Below, in pieces: positions 38,112 to 49,280 of a stretch of 64,000 bases of DNA. A program made the translations under genes and the position numbers. Positions within the stretch are counted from its first letter, which is position 1; every line of letters begins with the position of its first letter. The stretch covers positions 138,389-202,388 of the forward strand of contig NW_005201144.1 in the NCBI RefSeq assembly GCF_000372725.1. The letters run 5' to 3'. This stretch comes from Emiliania huxleyi CCMP1516. Taxonomy: Eukaryota; Haptophyta; Isochrysidales; Noelaerhabdaceae. The notes beneath the pieces were generated by a model. The model did not search any database. It was not told where the DNA came from and saw only the letters and a program-made list of their open reading frames with translations.

Positions 38112-38957
38112 TGCCCAACAACCGTAAGCCACATCTGGACGCGGAGAAAGTACAGTGTAAAGAGTCAATGGGACCCCGTGTTGCATGTCACTGTCATCAC
38201 TGTGCGATTTCGGGGCCCGGGGTTGTGCGTTTACGTAAAGAGTCAAGCGTAGAGGGTCCACAGCGCCCCAAAATTCCACGAGTGTGGGATTTCGCCGCAA
38301 TCGCTATTCGCTTGACTCTGAAAAGCTCGCATGTACCTCCTGCGAGCGCGGTGATCGCCGCAGACTGGCTCCGACTTGACGGCAGCATGGAGACGTGATG
38401 CCTCCATGCTGCCGTCAAGTCGAAATCGACATGCGAGTCGATCTTTGGCCCGCCAGAGGGATATGCGGCGTTTCGGGCGACAAACAGCGTTGCGACCGCG
38501 AAGACCGAAGTGGCGGTGGACATGCTCCCATGTTGCCGACGCGGCGCCGGAGTGGCCGGCGCTGCTCGCCGCGACCACGACGGCTACTCTGATACTCCGG
38601 GCCGACCCGTCCTACCCGACGGTGGCACTCTTCCACGTCTCGCTCACGCTGAGAAAATTCTGAAACGGCGTGCAGCAGAGTCACCGACGAGTCGGTCCGC
38701 GTGACTCCTCGTGTCCCATACCGTTCTCACACATCCATAAACTCACTTTGGCCTCACTGAAGCGATGCCTCAATCCTGAATCCTCAGATTTTAGATTAGG
38801 ACGCTGCGGACCCTCTACTTTAGTCAAGGCCTGTGGAGTGTGGTGGCGGCGTGGCGTCCGCCCATCCCTCCTCTGTGTCTGTTTTCTTTTTGTCTTTCAT
38901 GTGCTTCGTCTTGTCGTGCATGACCGGGTCCTCGGCGACGCGCAGCGCGGCCGTGTT
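38112..38957. other. Intergenic with a 21-bp-arm hairpin
   Basis: It holds the hairpin at 38372-38422, two copies of CGTAAAGAGTCAA-like sequence (near 38156 and 38234), GTAGAGGGTCC near 38250 and its near reverse complement GGACCCTCTAC near 38809. A piece of the dispersed module (CATCCCTCCTCTGTGTCTGT TTTC) lies near 38865. No gene. Confidence 0.5.
38372..38422. repeat. Perfect 21-bp-arm hairpin
   Basis: CGACTTGACGGCAGCATGGA + G pairs perfectly with CTCCATGCTGCCGTCAAGTC + G across a 9-base loop (ACGTGATGC). Confidence 0.9.
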
Positions 38958-40534
38958 CGCGGCCCCCACACCCACAATGACTATCAATCCAGGCTGCGGG
39001 TGAAGGGCAAAACCGCGCCGCTGCAGAACGGTTTTTGCAAAACCGCGCCGCAGCGGTACGAAACTGCGCAGATGCAGTCCAGGGGTGGTAAGGACACTAT
39101 GTGTGTGTGTGTGGCCGTAGACTAGACGGCTGCGCGGTCGTCGGTCTTCAACACACTTGGCGGCGTTGGCGCCGACGGATGCGCCGAGCGGCATCAGGTG
39201 GATGTTGAAACAAGTCCTCCCCGAAGTAGATGGTCTGCCCGGAGGGGTAGTTGAGGCGTGGTGGGCAGAGGTCGAAGCGGACCACGATGTTCTGCGCCTT
39301 GCACTCCTTGACGCTGACGAGAGGCATGGCGAGTCCGGGCGCGTACAGCGCGTTCACCCACTCGGTGTTCACAACCTTGGTGTCCTGCGGCTTGGTCGGG
39401 TCAGCCAGCGCGAAGGCGTACGCGGTGCCGACGCCCTTCGCCTTGAGGTAGTCGTTGTTTGCGCAGCGGATGTAGATGGGCTTCTCGGGCTCGCGCCACC
39501 CGTGAGGGAAGAAGTCGGGCGTCGGGAACATGTTCATGCCCGCCTTGGAGTCGACGCCAGCGGCATACGATCCCGGCATGTTCACACCGGCGGTCGTGTC
39601 GTACGCGTCGACGACCTTGACATGCCCGACAAGCGCGTGTGCCTGCATCGCGTCCATGCGCGCCACGTACATGGCGAGCATGATGCACGTGTACGAGAGG
39701 ACGAGCGGGACCGTCTTGGGCACGTCGATGTTATTCACCGCGCGGAACATGTCGCCCGCGACCTTGCGGTAGATCGGCTGGAGCGGGTCCTCCTCGATGG
39801 CGTACTCTGCTCCGCTACCTGAGTCAATCGCCGGCCCGGTGGACAGCTCGAGGGGTAGTGCGGTGACGGACTCGACCATCACGCCCATGTTCGAGGGCTC
39901 GTCCACGGCGTCGGCCACAGGCGTGCCGATCGAGGCAGGCGAGCCCATGTAGACCGGGATGAGGCACGCGAGCAGGACGAGTAGGATGGAAGCGCCGATG
40001 TACGGGCGAGGCAGCGCGGTGACGAACGAGGTGAACTTGACCCACAGCCCGCCGCGCGCCCGTGCCTCCGCCGCATTGCGCGCCGCCGTCTTGGCCTTGA
40101 GGATGGCGGGCGTGTCGGTGGGGTTGGAGTCGGGGAAGGTGTCCTCGACCTGGTCGGTGCCGACGCCAGCGACAAAGCCGCCGACGATGCCGTCCGGGTC
40201 GAACGTGCGGGTGACAGAGTCGGCCAGCGCCGCCCGCACCTCCTCGTGGTCGGCCGCGGTGGAGTCCGACTTCTTGGCGAAGGGGTCGTGCGGGAGGGTG
40301 CGGCCGGGGGACTTGGCGCACACCTTCTTGTACGAGGACTGGGCCATGCGCACCTTCGCCTCGTGGTCGATGCGGTCGGGGAGTTCCTCGAGCACCTTGG
40401 CGACAGGGACCCCCTTGCAGATGAGGTCACCGATGCACTTGCCACCGTGCAACCCACCGCAGTGGGGGCACGGCTTGCGCCCAGCGGCTGCGCGGCCGCC
40501 GCGGTCCCCGCCGCCCTTGTCGGACTTGATCTGC
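38958..40534 (-). mobile_element. Ty1/copia LTR retrotransposon fragment (minus)
   Basis: It has part of one LTR (38958-39153) and an internal piece (39154-40534) covering the end of gag and the first part of pol. It is about 99% identical by eye to the plus-strand copy that follows, so it is young. It is broken: large parts are missing at both sides. It lies back to back with the LTR at 40535, sharing that junction. Confidence 0.85.
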
Positions 40535-43500
40535 TGTTGAAGACCGACGACCGCGCAGCCGTCTAGTCTACGGCCACACACACACACATAGTGTCCTTAC
40601 CACCCCTGGACTGCATCTGCGCAGTTTCGTACCGCTGCGGCGCGGTTTTGCAAAAACCGTTCTGCAGCGGCGCGGTTTTGCCCTTCACCCGCAGCCTGGA
40701 TTGATAGTCATTGTGGGTGTGGGGGCCGCGGGCCAGGACTTTTGTTTGAACAAAGTTTTGACAGTACATTTCTGTCGGGCCTTGGAACAGCTTGTGAGTG
40801 GTCACTGAAGACCTTCACAGTTGGTAGCGGCGGGGCAACGATCCCCGGGACATTACGACAACATGTCGTCGACGGACAAGCTGGTGATTCCGGCCTACAA
40901 ACAGAGCTCCGAGCGGGAGTTCAACGAGTGGTTCCGCAACCTGCGGACCGCGGCGAAGCAACACAAGTACCTCCTCGACATCATCGAGGTGGGCACCATC
41001 CGGCCGGGCGCGGAGCGCGAGGCCGAGGCGGTCGCGCTGCACGTGCGCTACAAGAACATCGGCACTGCGGACGGCCTCATCCCGGCCATCGACAAGTACT
41101 TCGGGGACCTGGCGGTGACTCTGTCGCGCCAACTCTACGGTGCGCTGCAGAACGCCGTCAAGGACGACGACACGCTCGCCGAGATGTTGGCGGACGAGGA
41201 CGCCGACCACTACGACGACATCAAGAAGGGCATCGCGGCGATCAAGTCGCTCATCGAGTCGGAGGACACGAACTCCAAGAACGTGCGCACGAAGGCGCTG
41301 CGCGCGGATCTCGAGAAGGCGTACTCCCCCGACGCTCTCAAGGACCTCACGTCCGCGAGCCTCGCCAAGTTCAAGACGGGCATCGAGCAGGCGAACAAGT
41401 TGCTCAAGGACTCCCAGTGGCACCTCCCCGACGAGGTGATCGAGGAATACATCCTCGACGCGATCGCCGCCAAGGGGGCCACGCTCGGCGCAAACATGCG
41501 CGTGCAGATCGGCATACAGCGCCAACTCGCCGCGCAATCGGGCAAGACGTACGGCCTCAAGGCGTCCACGCTCGCGATGCAGGGCATCCTCGACCAAGAC
41601 AACGCGGACCGCGCCAACGAGGCCAAGGCGGCTGCGCAGGCGGCGTTCGAGGCGGAGATTGCCTCGCAAGGCGTGCTCAAGGAGAAGCTCGCGGCCGCCG
41701 AGTCCCAGGTCGCCGCTCTCCAGGCGCAGATCAAGTCCGACAAGGGCGGCGGGGACCGCGGCGGCCGCGCAGCCGCTGGGCGCAAGCCGTGCCCCCACTG
41801 CAATGGGTTGCACAGTGGCAAGTGCATCGGCGACCTCATCTGCAAGGGGGTCCCTGTCGCCAAGGTGCTCGAGGAACTCCCCGACCGCATCGACCACGAG
41901 ACGAAGGTGCGCATGGCCCAGTCCTCGTACAAGAAGGTGTGCGCCAAGTCCCCCGGCCGCACCCTCCCGCACGACCCCTTCAAGAAGTCGGACTCCACCG
42001 CGACCGACCACGAGGAGGTGCGGGCGGCGCTGGCCGACTCTGTCACCCGCACGTTCGACCCGGACGGCATCGTCGGCGGCTTTGTCGCTGGCGTCGGCAC
42101 CGACCAGGTCGAGGACACCTTCCCCGACTCCAACCCCACCGACACGCCCGCCATCCTCAAGGCCAAGACGGCGGCGCGCAATGCGGCGGAGGCACGGGCG
42201 CGCGGCGGGCTGTGGGTCAAGTTCACCTCGTTCGTCACCGCGCTGCCTCGCCCGTACATCGGCGCTTCCATCCTACTCGTCCTGCTCGCGTGCCTCATCC
42301 CGGTCTACATGGGCTCGCCTGCCTCGATCGGCACGCCTGTGGCCGACGCCGTGGACGAGCCCTCGAACATGGGCGTGATGGTCGAGTCCGTCACCGCACT
42401 ACCCCTCGAGCTGTCCACCGGGCCGGCGACTGGCTCAGGTGGCGGAGCAGAGTACGCCATCGAGGAGGACCCGCTCCAGCCGATCTACCGCAAGGTCGCG
42501 GGCGACATGTTCCGCGCGGTGAATGACATCGACGTGCCCAAGACGGTCCCGCTCGTCCTCTCGTACACGTGCATCATGCTCGCCATGTACGTGGCGCGCA
42601 TGGACGCGATGCAGGCACACGCGCTTGTCGGGCATGTCAAGGTCGTCGACGCGTACGACACGACCGCCGGTGTGAACATGCCGGGATCGTATGCCGCTGG
42701 CGTCGACTCCAAGGCGGGCATGAACATGTTCCCGACGCCCGACTACTTCCCTCACGGGTGGCGCGAGCCCGAGAAGCCCATCTACATCCGCTGCGCAAAC
42801 AACGACTACCTCAAGGCGAAGGGCGTCGGCACCGCGTACGCCTTCGCGCTGGCTGACCCGACCAAGCCGCAGGACACCAAGGTTGTGAACACCGAGTGGG
42901 TGAACGCGCTGTACGCGCCCGGACTCGCCATGCCTCTCGTCAGCGTCAAGGAGTGCAAGGCGCAGAACATCGTGGTCCGCTTCGACCTCTGCCCACCACG
43001 CTTCAACTACCCCTCCGGGCAGACCATCTACTTCGGGGAGGACTTCAACATCCACCTGATGCCGCTCGGCGCATCCGTCGGCGCCAACGCCGCCAAGGCC
43101 ATCGTGCGCGGCAAGCCGGGGCGGCGCCCGACGGATGGCACCTTCTGGCGGCACGCCCTGTGCATCTCCGGCGACGCGCTAAAGGACCTCAGCAAGATCG
43201 CGGACGGCGTGCCAGACCTCTCCAAGATGGATCGCAACGAGGGCCTCGACGACGCCGCGCTGCAGGCGAACGCCAAGTACCACGCGCGGCGCAGCACCGG
43301 CCGGCCACTGGCCACTCGCTTCGGGGGCTCGTCGCACTACGACCTCTGGTCGCCCAAGGGTGTGGTAGGCGTCGATGGACACTGCTACGCACTCATGGTC
43401 GTCGACGAGCACACCAGCACCATCACGCCGTACATCCTGCAGACCAAGGGCCAGACGCCTGCCTACCTGCGCAAGTACTTCGCCGAGAACGAGGGAAAGG

Positions 43501-46001
43501 ACGGCCACACGTTCCGCGGAGGAGTTGCGTTCTGCGACAACGAGGTCGTCCTCAACTCCAGCGCCGTGCGCGAGCTCTGCCTCAAGTACGGCATCACCCT
43601 CCGCAACAGCTGCCCCTACGAGCCGTGGCAGAATGGGGCGTGCGAGCGTGCGAACGCTACCTGCGGCAGGATCGTGCGGGAGATGATGGCACGCGCAGGG
43701 GGGCATGGCGCCGCCCAGCTCTACCAGTACTGGGGCTACGCCTGGGTGTACGCGGCCACCATCGCCAACGCCACCTTCGCCGTGCGCGACACCGGCAAGT
43801 CAGCGTACGAGCTCAAGACCGGGCAGCGCCCCAAGATGAACATGTTCTACCCGTGGGCGTGCAAGATGATCGTCAAGTCGCCCTCCCACCTTGTGGCGAA
43901 CGGTGTCTCACCCACGGGCGAGATGGCGGCCTTCCTCGGCATCTCGCGCACTTCGCCCGGCTGGAAGTACGTCATCACCGAGGGTCCGCGCAAGGGGCAC
44001 ATCGGCACCACCACGCAGGCGACATTCTGCGTCAACGAGCTCTGGAACGGCATCGAGTACCGTGCTCCTACCTCCGACCTCACCCCGACGGACATCGAGG
44101 GCGCGTGGCCGGAGCCTGTGACCGCGGACGAGACGCCCGACGAGTCGGACAAGGCTACGCTCGACAACAACGTGACCCGCGGCGACTCCGTCTTCCTCCC
44201 CACCACCGACAACCACGCCGGGGGGCTGACCCTCGACGAGGAGGTGGTGATCATGCCAGACCCGGCCAACGACGGCAACGTCAACCCGCCCGCAGCGGGT
44301 GCGCCTGCGCCGCGCACCACCCGCAGCCGCGGCGGCGTCTCGACGGGCGAGTACAACAACATGCTCAACGCCCGCCTCGCCGCCAATGCCACGCCCTTCG
44401 GCATCTGGGCGGCTGCGGCGGCCGCATCCCCATCGTCGTCGGTCTACCGCAACACCACGGACCAGTGCGTCGCGTACATGTCGAGCGTGGACGGCCAGAT
44501 CATGCCCATGCCGGACAACATCGTGCCCAAGCACTACAAGGACATCGCCAACATCCGCGACCCCAAGCTGCGCGACGCGTGGTACAAGGCGTATGACACC
44601 GAGTTCCTCGGCCTCATCCAGAACGGCACGCTCAAGCCCATGCGCCGCCCCGCCAAGGTGCGCGTCCTCCCGCTGAAGGAGATCGCCTCCCGGAAGTCCG
44701 ACGGCCGGTGCAAGTGGCGCGGCTGTGTCATGGGCAACCTGATGCGGCCCGGCGTCGACTTCACCAAGACCTTCGCGAGCGTCGTCCGCTACGGCACGAC
44801 CCGCACCGTGCTCAACGTGGCCGCGCAGGAGGACATGGAACTCATCACGTGCGACCAGCCCATGGCGTACACCTGGGCGGAGCGCGGGGAGGGCGAGACC
44901 TGGTACTGCGAGATGCCGAAGGGGCTCAAGGGCAAGCCCGAGTACTGCTACATCGACCCCATCACCGGCGAGGAGAAGGACATGGTGTGCGAGGTCGGCA
45001 ACCTCTACGGCGCACCGTCCGCAGGTAACGCTTGGTGGAACCACGTCAAGTCCATCAACAAGGCGTTTCCTGGGCTCGTTCAGTCCGAGGCGGACCCGAG
45101 CTGCTTCGTCCTCACCCGCAACAGCACGAAACTCATCGTCGTCATCTACGTGGACGACTTCGGCATCTTCCACTCCGGGACCACCGCTGGCAGGGCGCTC
45201 GCGCACGAGTACATCGAGCACTTCAACAAGCACGTCGGCAAGCCGCTCAAGGTCCACGAGGGAAAGGTGCACGAGTTCCTCGGGCTCAACATCACCAAGA
45301 CGCAGACCGGTTTCAAGCTGTCTGCCAGCAAGTACATCGACACGCTGCGCGCGCGCTTCTTCCCGTCAGGCGTCACGCACGCGGGCTACAAGGTGCCCGC
45401 GGACAAGGACCTCCCGTCCATCGTCATCAGTGCAGCCGAGAAGAAGACCGCGCCCGACCCGCAGCTCCTCCAGCGCTGCCAGTGCCTCATCGGCAGCCTC
45501 ATGTTCGCCACCAACGCGCGCCCCGACATCCAGTACACCGTCTCGCAGCTGGCGCGCTGCATGGCTTGGCCTGACGCGAACATCGAGGCCGCCGCCGAGC
45601 GCTGCCTCATCTACCTCATCGGCACGCAGGACCTCGGCCTCCACTACGAGCGCGTCGCCGACCCCAAGCTCTTCGGCTGCTCCGACGCGAACTGGTGCAC
45701 CCGCCAGAGCACCTCCTGTTGAAGACCGACGACCGCGCAGCCGTCTAGTCTACGGCCACACACACACACATAGTGTCCTTACCACCCCTGGACTGCATCT
45801 GCGCAGTTTCGTACCGCTGCGGCGCGGTTTTGCAAAAACCGTTCTGCAGCGGCGCGGTTTTGCCCTTCACCCGCAGCCTGGATTGATAGTCATTGTGGGT
45901 GTGGGGGCCGCGGGCCAGGACTTTTGTTTGAACAAAGTTTTGACAGTACATTTCTGTCGGGCCTTGGAACAGCTTGTGAGTGGTCACTGAAGACCTTCAC
46001 A
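40535..46001 (+). mobile_element. Ty1/copia LTR retrotransposon, main copy
   Basis: LTRs at 40535-40819 and 45717-46001, 285 bases each, start TG and end CA, and look identical by eye, so the insertion is recent. A primer-binding site beginning TGGTAGCGGCGGGG follows the 5' LTR by two bases. One long frame from 40863 encodes, in order: a UBN2-type gag; a CCHC knuckle near 41796 (CPHCNGLHSGKC); a hydrophobic segment near 42245-42310; a copia-type integrase (about 43270-43880, with CERANATC); and reverse transcriptase (about 44600-45560, with YVDD). The RNase H region at the end is incomplete, so the element looks broken by about one event. No separate env frame is present, as is normal for copia. 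Confidence 0.9.
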
Positions 46002-46880
46002 GTTGGTGGCGGCGGGGCAACGATCCCCGAGACATTACCCTACCTGCACGGTACCGAATCCGACATGTCGTCGACGGACAAGCTGGTGATTCCGGCCTAC
46101 AAACAGAGCTCCGAGCGGGAGTTCAACGAGTGGTTCCGCAACCTGCGGACCGCGGCGAAGCAACACAAGTACCTCCTCGACATCATCGAGGTGGGCACCA
46201 TCCGGCCGGGCGCGGAGCGCGAGGCCGAGGCGGTCGCGCTGCACGTGCGCTACAAGAACATCGGCACTGCGGACGGCCTCATCCCGGCCATGATCGACAA
46301 GTTCTTCAAGGACCTGTCGGTGACTCTGTCGCGCCAACTCTACGGTGCGCTGCAGAACGCCGTCAAGGACGACGACACGCTGGCCGAGATGTTGGCGGAC
46401 GAGGACGCCGACCACTACGACGACATCAAGAAGGGCATCGCGGCGATCAAGTCGCTCATCGAGTCGGAGGACACGAACTCCAAGAACGTGCGCACGAAGG
46501 CGCTGCGCGCGGATCTCGAGAAGGCGTACTCCCCCGACGCTCTCAAGGACCTCACGTCCGCGAGCCTCGCCAAGTTCAAGACGGGCATCGAGCAGGCGAA
46601 CAAGTTGCTCAAGGACTCCCAGTGGCACCTCCCCGACGAGGTGATCGAGGAATACATCCTCGACGCGATCGCCGCCAAGGGGGCCACGCTCGGCGCAAAC
46701 ATGCGCGTGCAGATCGGCGTGCAGCGCCAACTCGCCGCGCAATCGGGCAAGACGTACGGCCTCAAGGCGTCCACGCTCGCGATGCAGGGCATCCTCGACC
46801 AAGACAACGCGGACCGCGCCAACGACGTCGACGACATGTTGTCGTAATGTCCCGGGGATCGTTGCCCCGCCGCTACCAAC
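46002..46880 (+). mobile_element. Ty1/copia gag fragment joined to an inverted leader
   Basis: After the LTR at 45717-46001 a second leader and gag piece starts in the plus direction. It then ends abruptly at an inverted leader/primer-site piece that belongs to the minus-strand copy at 46881. This is a fragment, broken by truncation and rearrangement, nearly identical to the main copy. Confidence 0.8.
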
Positions 46881-48290
46881 TGTGAAGGTCTTCAGTGACC
46901 ACTCACAAGCTGTTCCAAAGACTGACAGAAATGTACTGTCAAAACTTTGTTCAAACAAATGTCCTGGCCCGCGGCCCCCACACCCACAATGACTATCAAT
47001 CCACGGCTGCGGGTGAAGGGCAAAACCGCGCCGCTGCAGAACGGTTTTTGCAAAACCGCGCCGCAGCGGTACGAAACTGCGCAGATGCAGTCCCTGGGTG
47101 GTAAGGACACTATGTGTGTGTGTGTGGCCGTCGACTAGACGGCTGCGCGGTCGTCGGTCTTCAACAGCCCCCCATCCTCGCATCGGGTAGCGAGGCTGAG
47201 GATCTGAAGAAGCTAGACGACTCCTGCATCTCCTACTATCGCGCGAACAATTGCGCAGCCTCCTCAAGGGTGGAGGACTAAAAGTGACTCGGGGAGCTCC
47301 AGGAGCGCCCATACTGCCGGTTGTCGACTACATTTGATGAAGGGGAAGTCGGCGTTTCCCCTCTGCGCCGTCCTAGGCGGTGTCGTTCATGATCTCCTTG
47401 CGGAACGACTCGAACTCCTTGCGCGGGAGCGGCTTGGTGAAGAAGTCGGCGAAGTTCTTAGGCTCGCGGACGTGAGGTCCTTGAGAGCGTCGGGGGAGTA
47501 CGCCTTCTCGAGATCCGCGCGCAGCGTCTTCGTGCGCACGTTCTTGGAGTTCGTGTCCTCCGACTCGATGAGCGACTTGATCGCCGCGATGCCCTTCTTG
47601 ATGTCGTCGTAGTGGTCGGCGTCCTCGTCCGCCAACATCTCGGCCAGCGTGTCGTCGTCCTTGACGGCGTTCTGCAGCGCACCGTAGAGTTGGCGCGACA
47701 GAGTCACCGCCAGGTCCCCGAAGTACTTGTCGATGATGGCCGGGATGAGGCCGTCCGCAGTGCCGATGTTCTTGTAGCGCACGTGCAGCGCGACCGCCTC
47801 GGCCTCGCGCTCCGCGCCCGGCCGGATGGTGCCCACCTCGATGATGTCGAGGAGGTACTTGTGTTGCTTTGCCGCGGTCCGCAGGTTGCGGAACCACTCG
47901 TTGAACTCCCGCTCGGAGCTCTGTTTGTAGGCCGGAATCACCAGCTTGTCCGTCGACGACATGTTGTCGTAATGTCCCGGGGATCGTTGCCCCGCCGCCA
48001 CCAACTGTGAAGGTCTTCAGTGACCACTCACAAGCTGTTCCAAGGCCCGACAGAAATGTACCGTCAAAACTTTGTTCAAACAAAAGTCCTGGCCCGCGGC
48101 CCCCACACCCACAATGACTATCAATCCAGGCTGCGGGTGAAGGGCAAAACCGCGCCGCTGCAGAACGGTTTTTGCAAAACCGCGCCGCAGCGGTACGAAA
48201 CTGCGCAGATGCAGTCCAGGGGTGGTAAGGACACTATGTGTGTGTGTGTGGCCGTAGACTAGACGGCTGCGCGGTCGTCGGTCTTCAACA
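46881..48290 (-). mobile_element. Ty1/copia copy, minus strand, internally deleted
   Basis: Two LTRs (46881-47166 and 48006-48290) in minus orientation flank only about 840 bases. The inside keeps the leader, the first part of gag, and the very end of pol (the copia end motif FADFFTKPLPRKEFESFRKE). It is a broken, internally deleted copy with at least one large loss, and young judging by LTR similarity. Confidence 0.85.
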
Positions 48291-48549
48291 CCTTTTCGAG
48301 GTCCGCGCGCAGCGCCTTCATGCGCACGTTCTTGGAGTTCGTGTCCTCCGACTCGATGAGCGACTTGATCGCCGCGATGCCCTTCTTGATGTCGTCGTAG
48401 TGGTCGGCGTCCTCGTCCGCCAACATCTCGGCCAGCGTGTCGTCGCCCTTGACGGCGTTCTGCAGCGCACCGTAGAGTTGGCGCGACAGAGTCACCGCCA
48501 GGTCCCCGAAGTACTTGTCGATGATGGCCGGGATGAGGCCGTCCGCAAT
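48291..48549 (-). mobile_element. Ty1/copia gag fragment abutting a host gene
   Basis: A short piece of gag in minus orientation directly follows the LTR at 48006-48290 and ends where host-like coding sequence begins. It is a broken fragment. Confidence 0.8.
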
Positions 48550-48554
48550 GGCCA

Positions 48555-49064
48555 ATGCCGACGTTCTTGTGGAGCGCCACGTCGCTGTTGCAGCAGACGC
48601 TGCCGGGCGCGTACGGCGTGTGCGCAGACGACGAGACGGCGCTCATCGACGACGAGGCGTTCAACGTGGAGGCGCACGAGGCGCTCGAGTCGGCCGTCCA
48701 GGCGCTCGGGTACTACACGTGCGCGGTCAAGGAGGCGCGCAAGTCGCTCATGCCCGCCGAGCCGCTGCTGCAGCTCATCGAGAAGCTCGAGGTGGCGCAG
48801 GCGCGCGTCAACGCGCTCACGGCCAAGACGATCGAGGCGGCACGCGCGGCGGCGGCTGCGCCGCACGCGGCGGCTGCGCCGCGCGCGGCGGCTGCGCCGC
48901 CGGCTGCGCCAGCGGCGCCAGCACGCGCCGCGCGCTCGCCTTCGAATGGGCGCACGCCTGACGCCCCGGCGGCGGCATCTCCAGCGGCGTCTGGCTCGCG
49001 CTTGACGCGCAGCTCGCCAGCTGCATCCGACAAGGCGCTCGGCAAGCGGAAGGCACGCAAGTAG
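48555..49064 (+). pseudogene. 3' part of a host gene cut off by the retrotransposon nest
   Basis: The frame reads LLQQTLPGAYGVCADDETAL, then IDDEAFNVEAHEALESAV, LLQLIEKLEVAQARVNALTA and an Ala/Pro-rich tail ending GSRLTRSSPAASDKALGKRK ARK. It has one long helix suited to a coiled coil and a basic end. I do not recognise the family. Protein-like sequence begins exactly at the edge of the retrotransposon fragment, and the first Met (MPTFLWS) sits only six bases inside it. So this is most likely the remaining 3' exon of a gene interrupted by the insertion, not a complete gene. After the stop there is a T/C-rich stretch and a strong GC hairpin (CCGGCCGGCGCCTGCGGCGCC). An alternative is an intact gene with a start provided by chance. 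Confidence 0.5.
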
Positions 49065-49280
49065 AGACCTGTGTAGCTTCCTCTTTTCTCTTATAACCTT
49101 CCTTTTCCTTTCCCATCCCTTCCCGGCCTCCGGCCGGCGCCTGCGGCGCCAATCTTTTTTTTCTTTTTCTCGCAACACTGTAAAAAAAATGCCTTATTCG
49201 CCACGCTCTCACCCCCACGCGCGGAGTGTCGCCAGTACGCTCCCGCCAGCCCTCCTGCTGCCGGCCAGCCCAAACGCCCA

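Noticed and set aside
39157-39822. Plus-strand 221-codon frame with repeated Val/Arg/Leu pattern
   Set aside because: It is antisense of the copia fragment and recurs wherever that element occurs.
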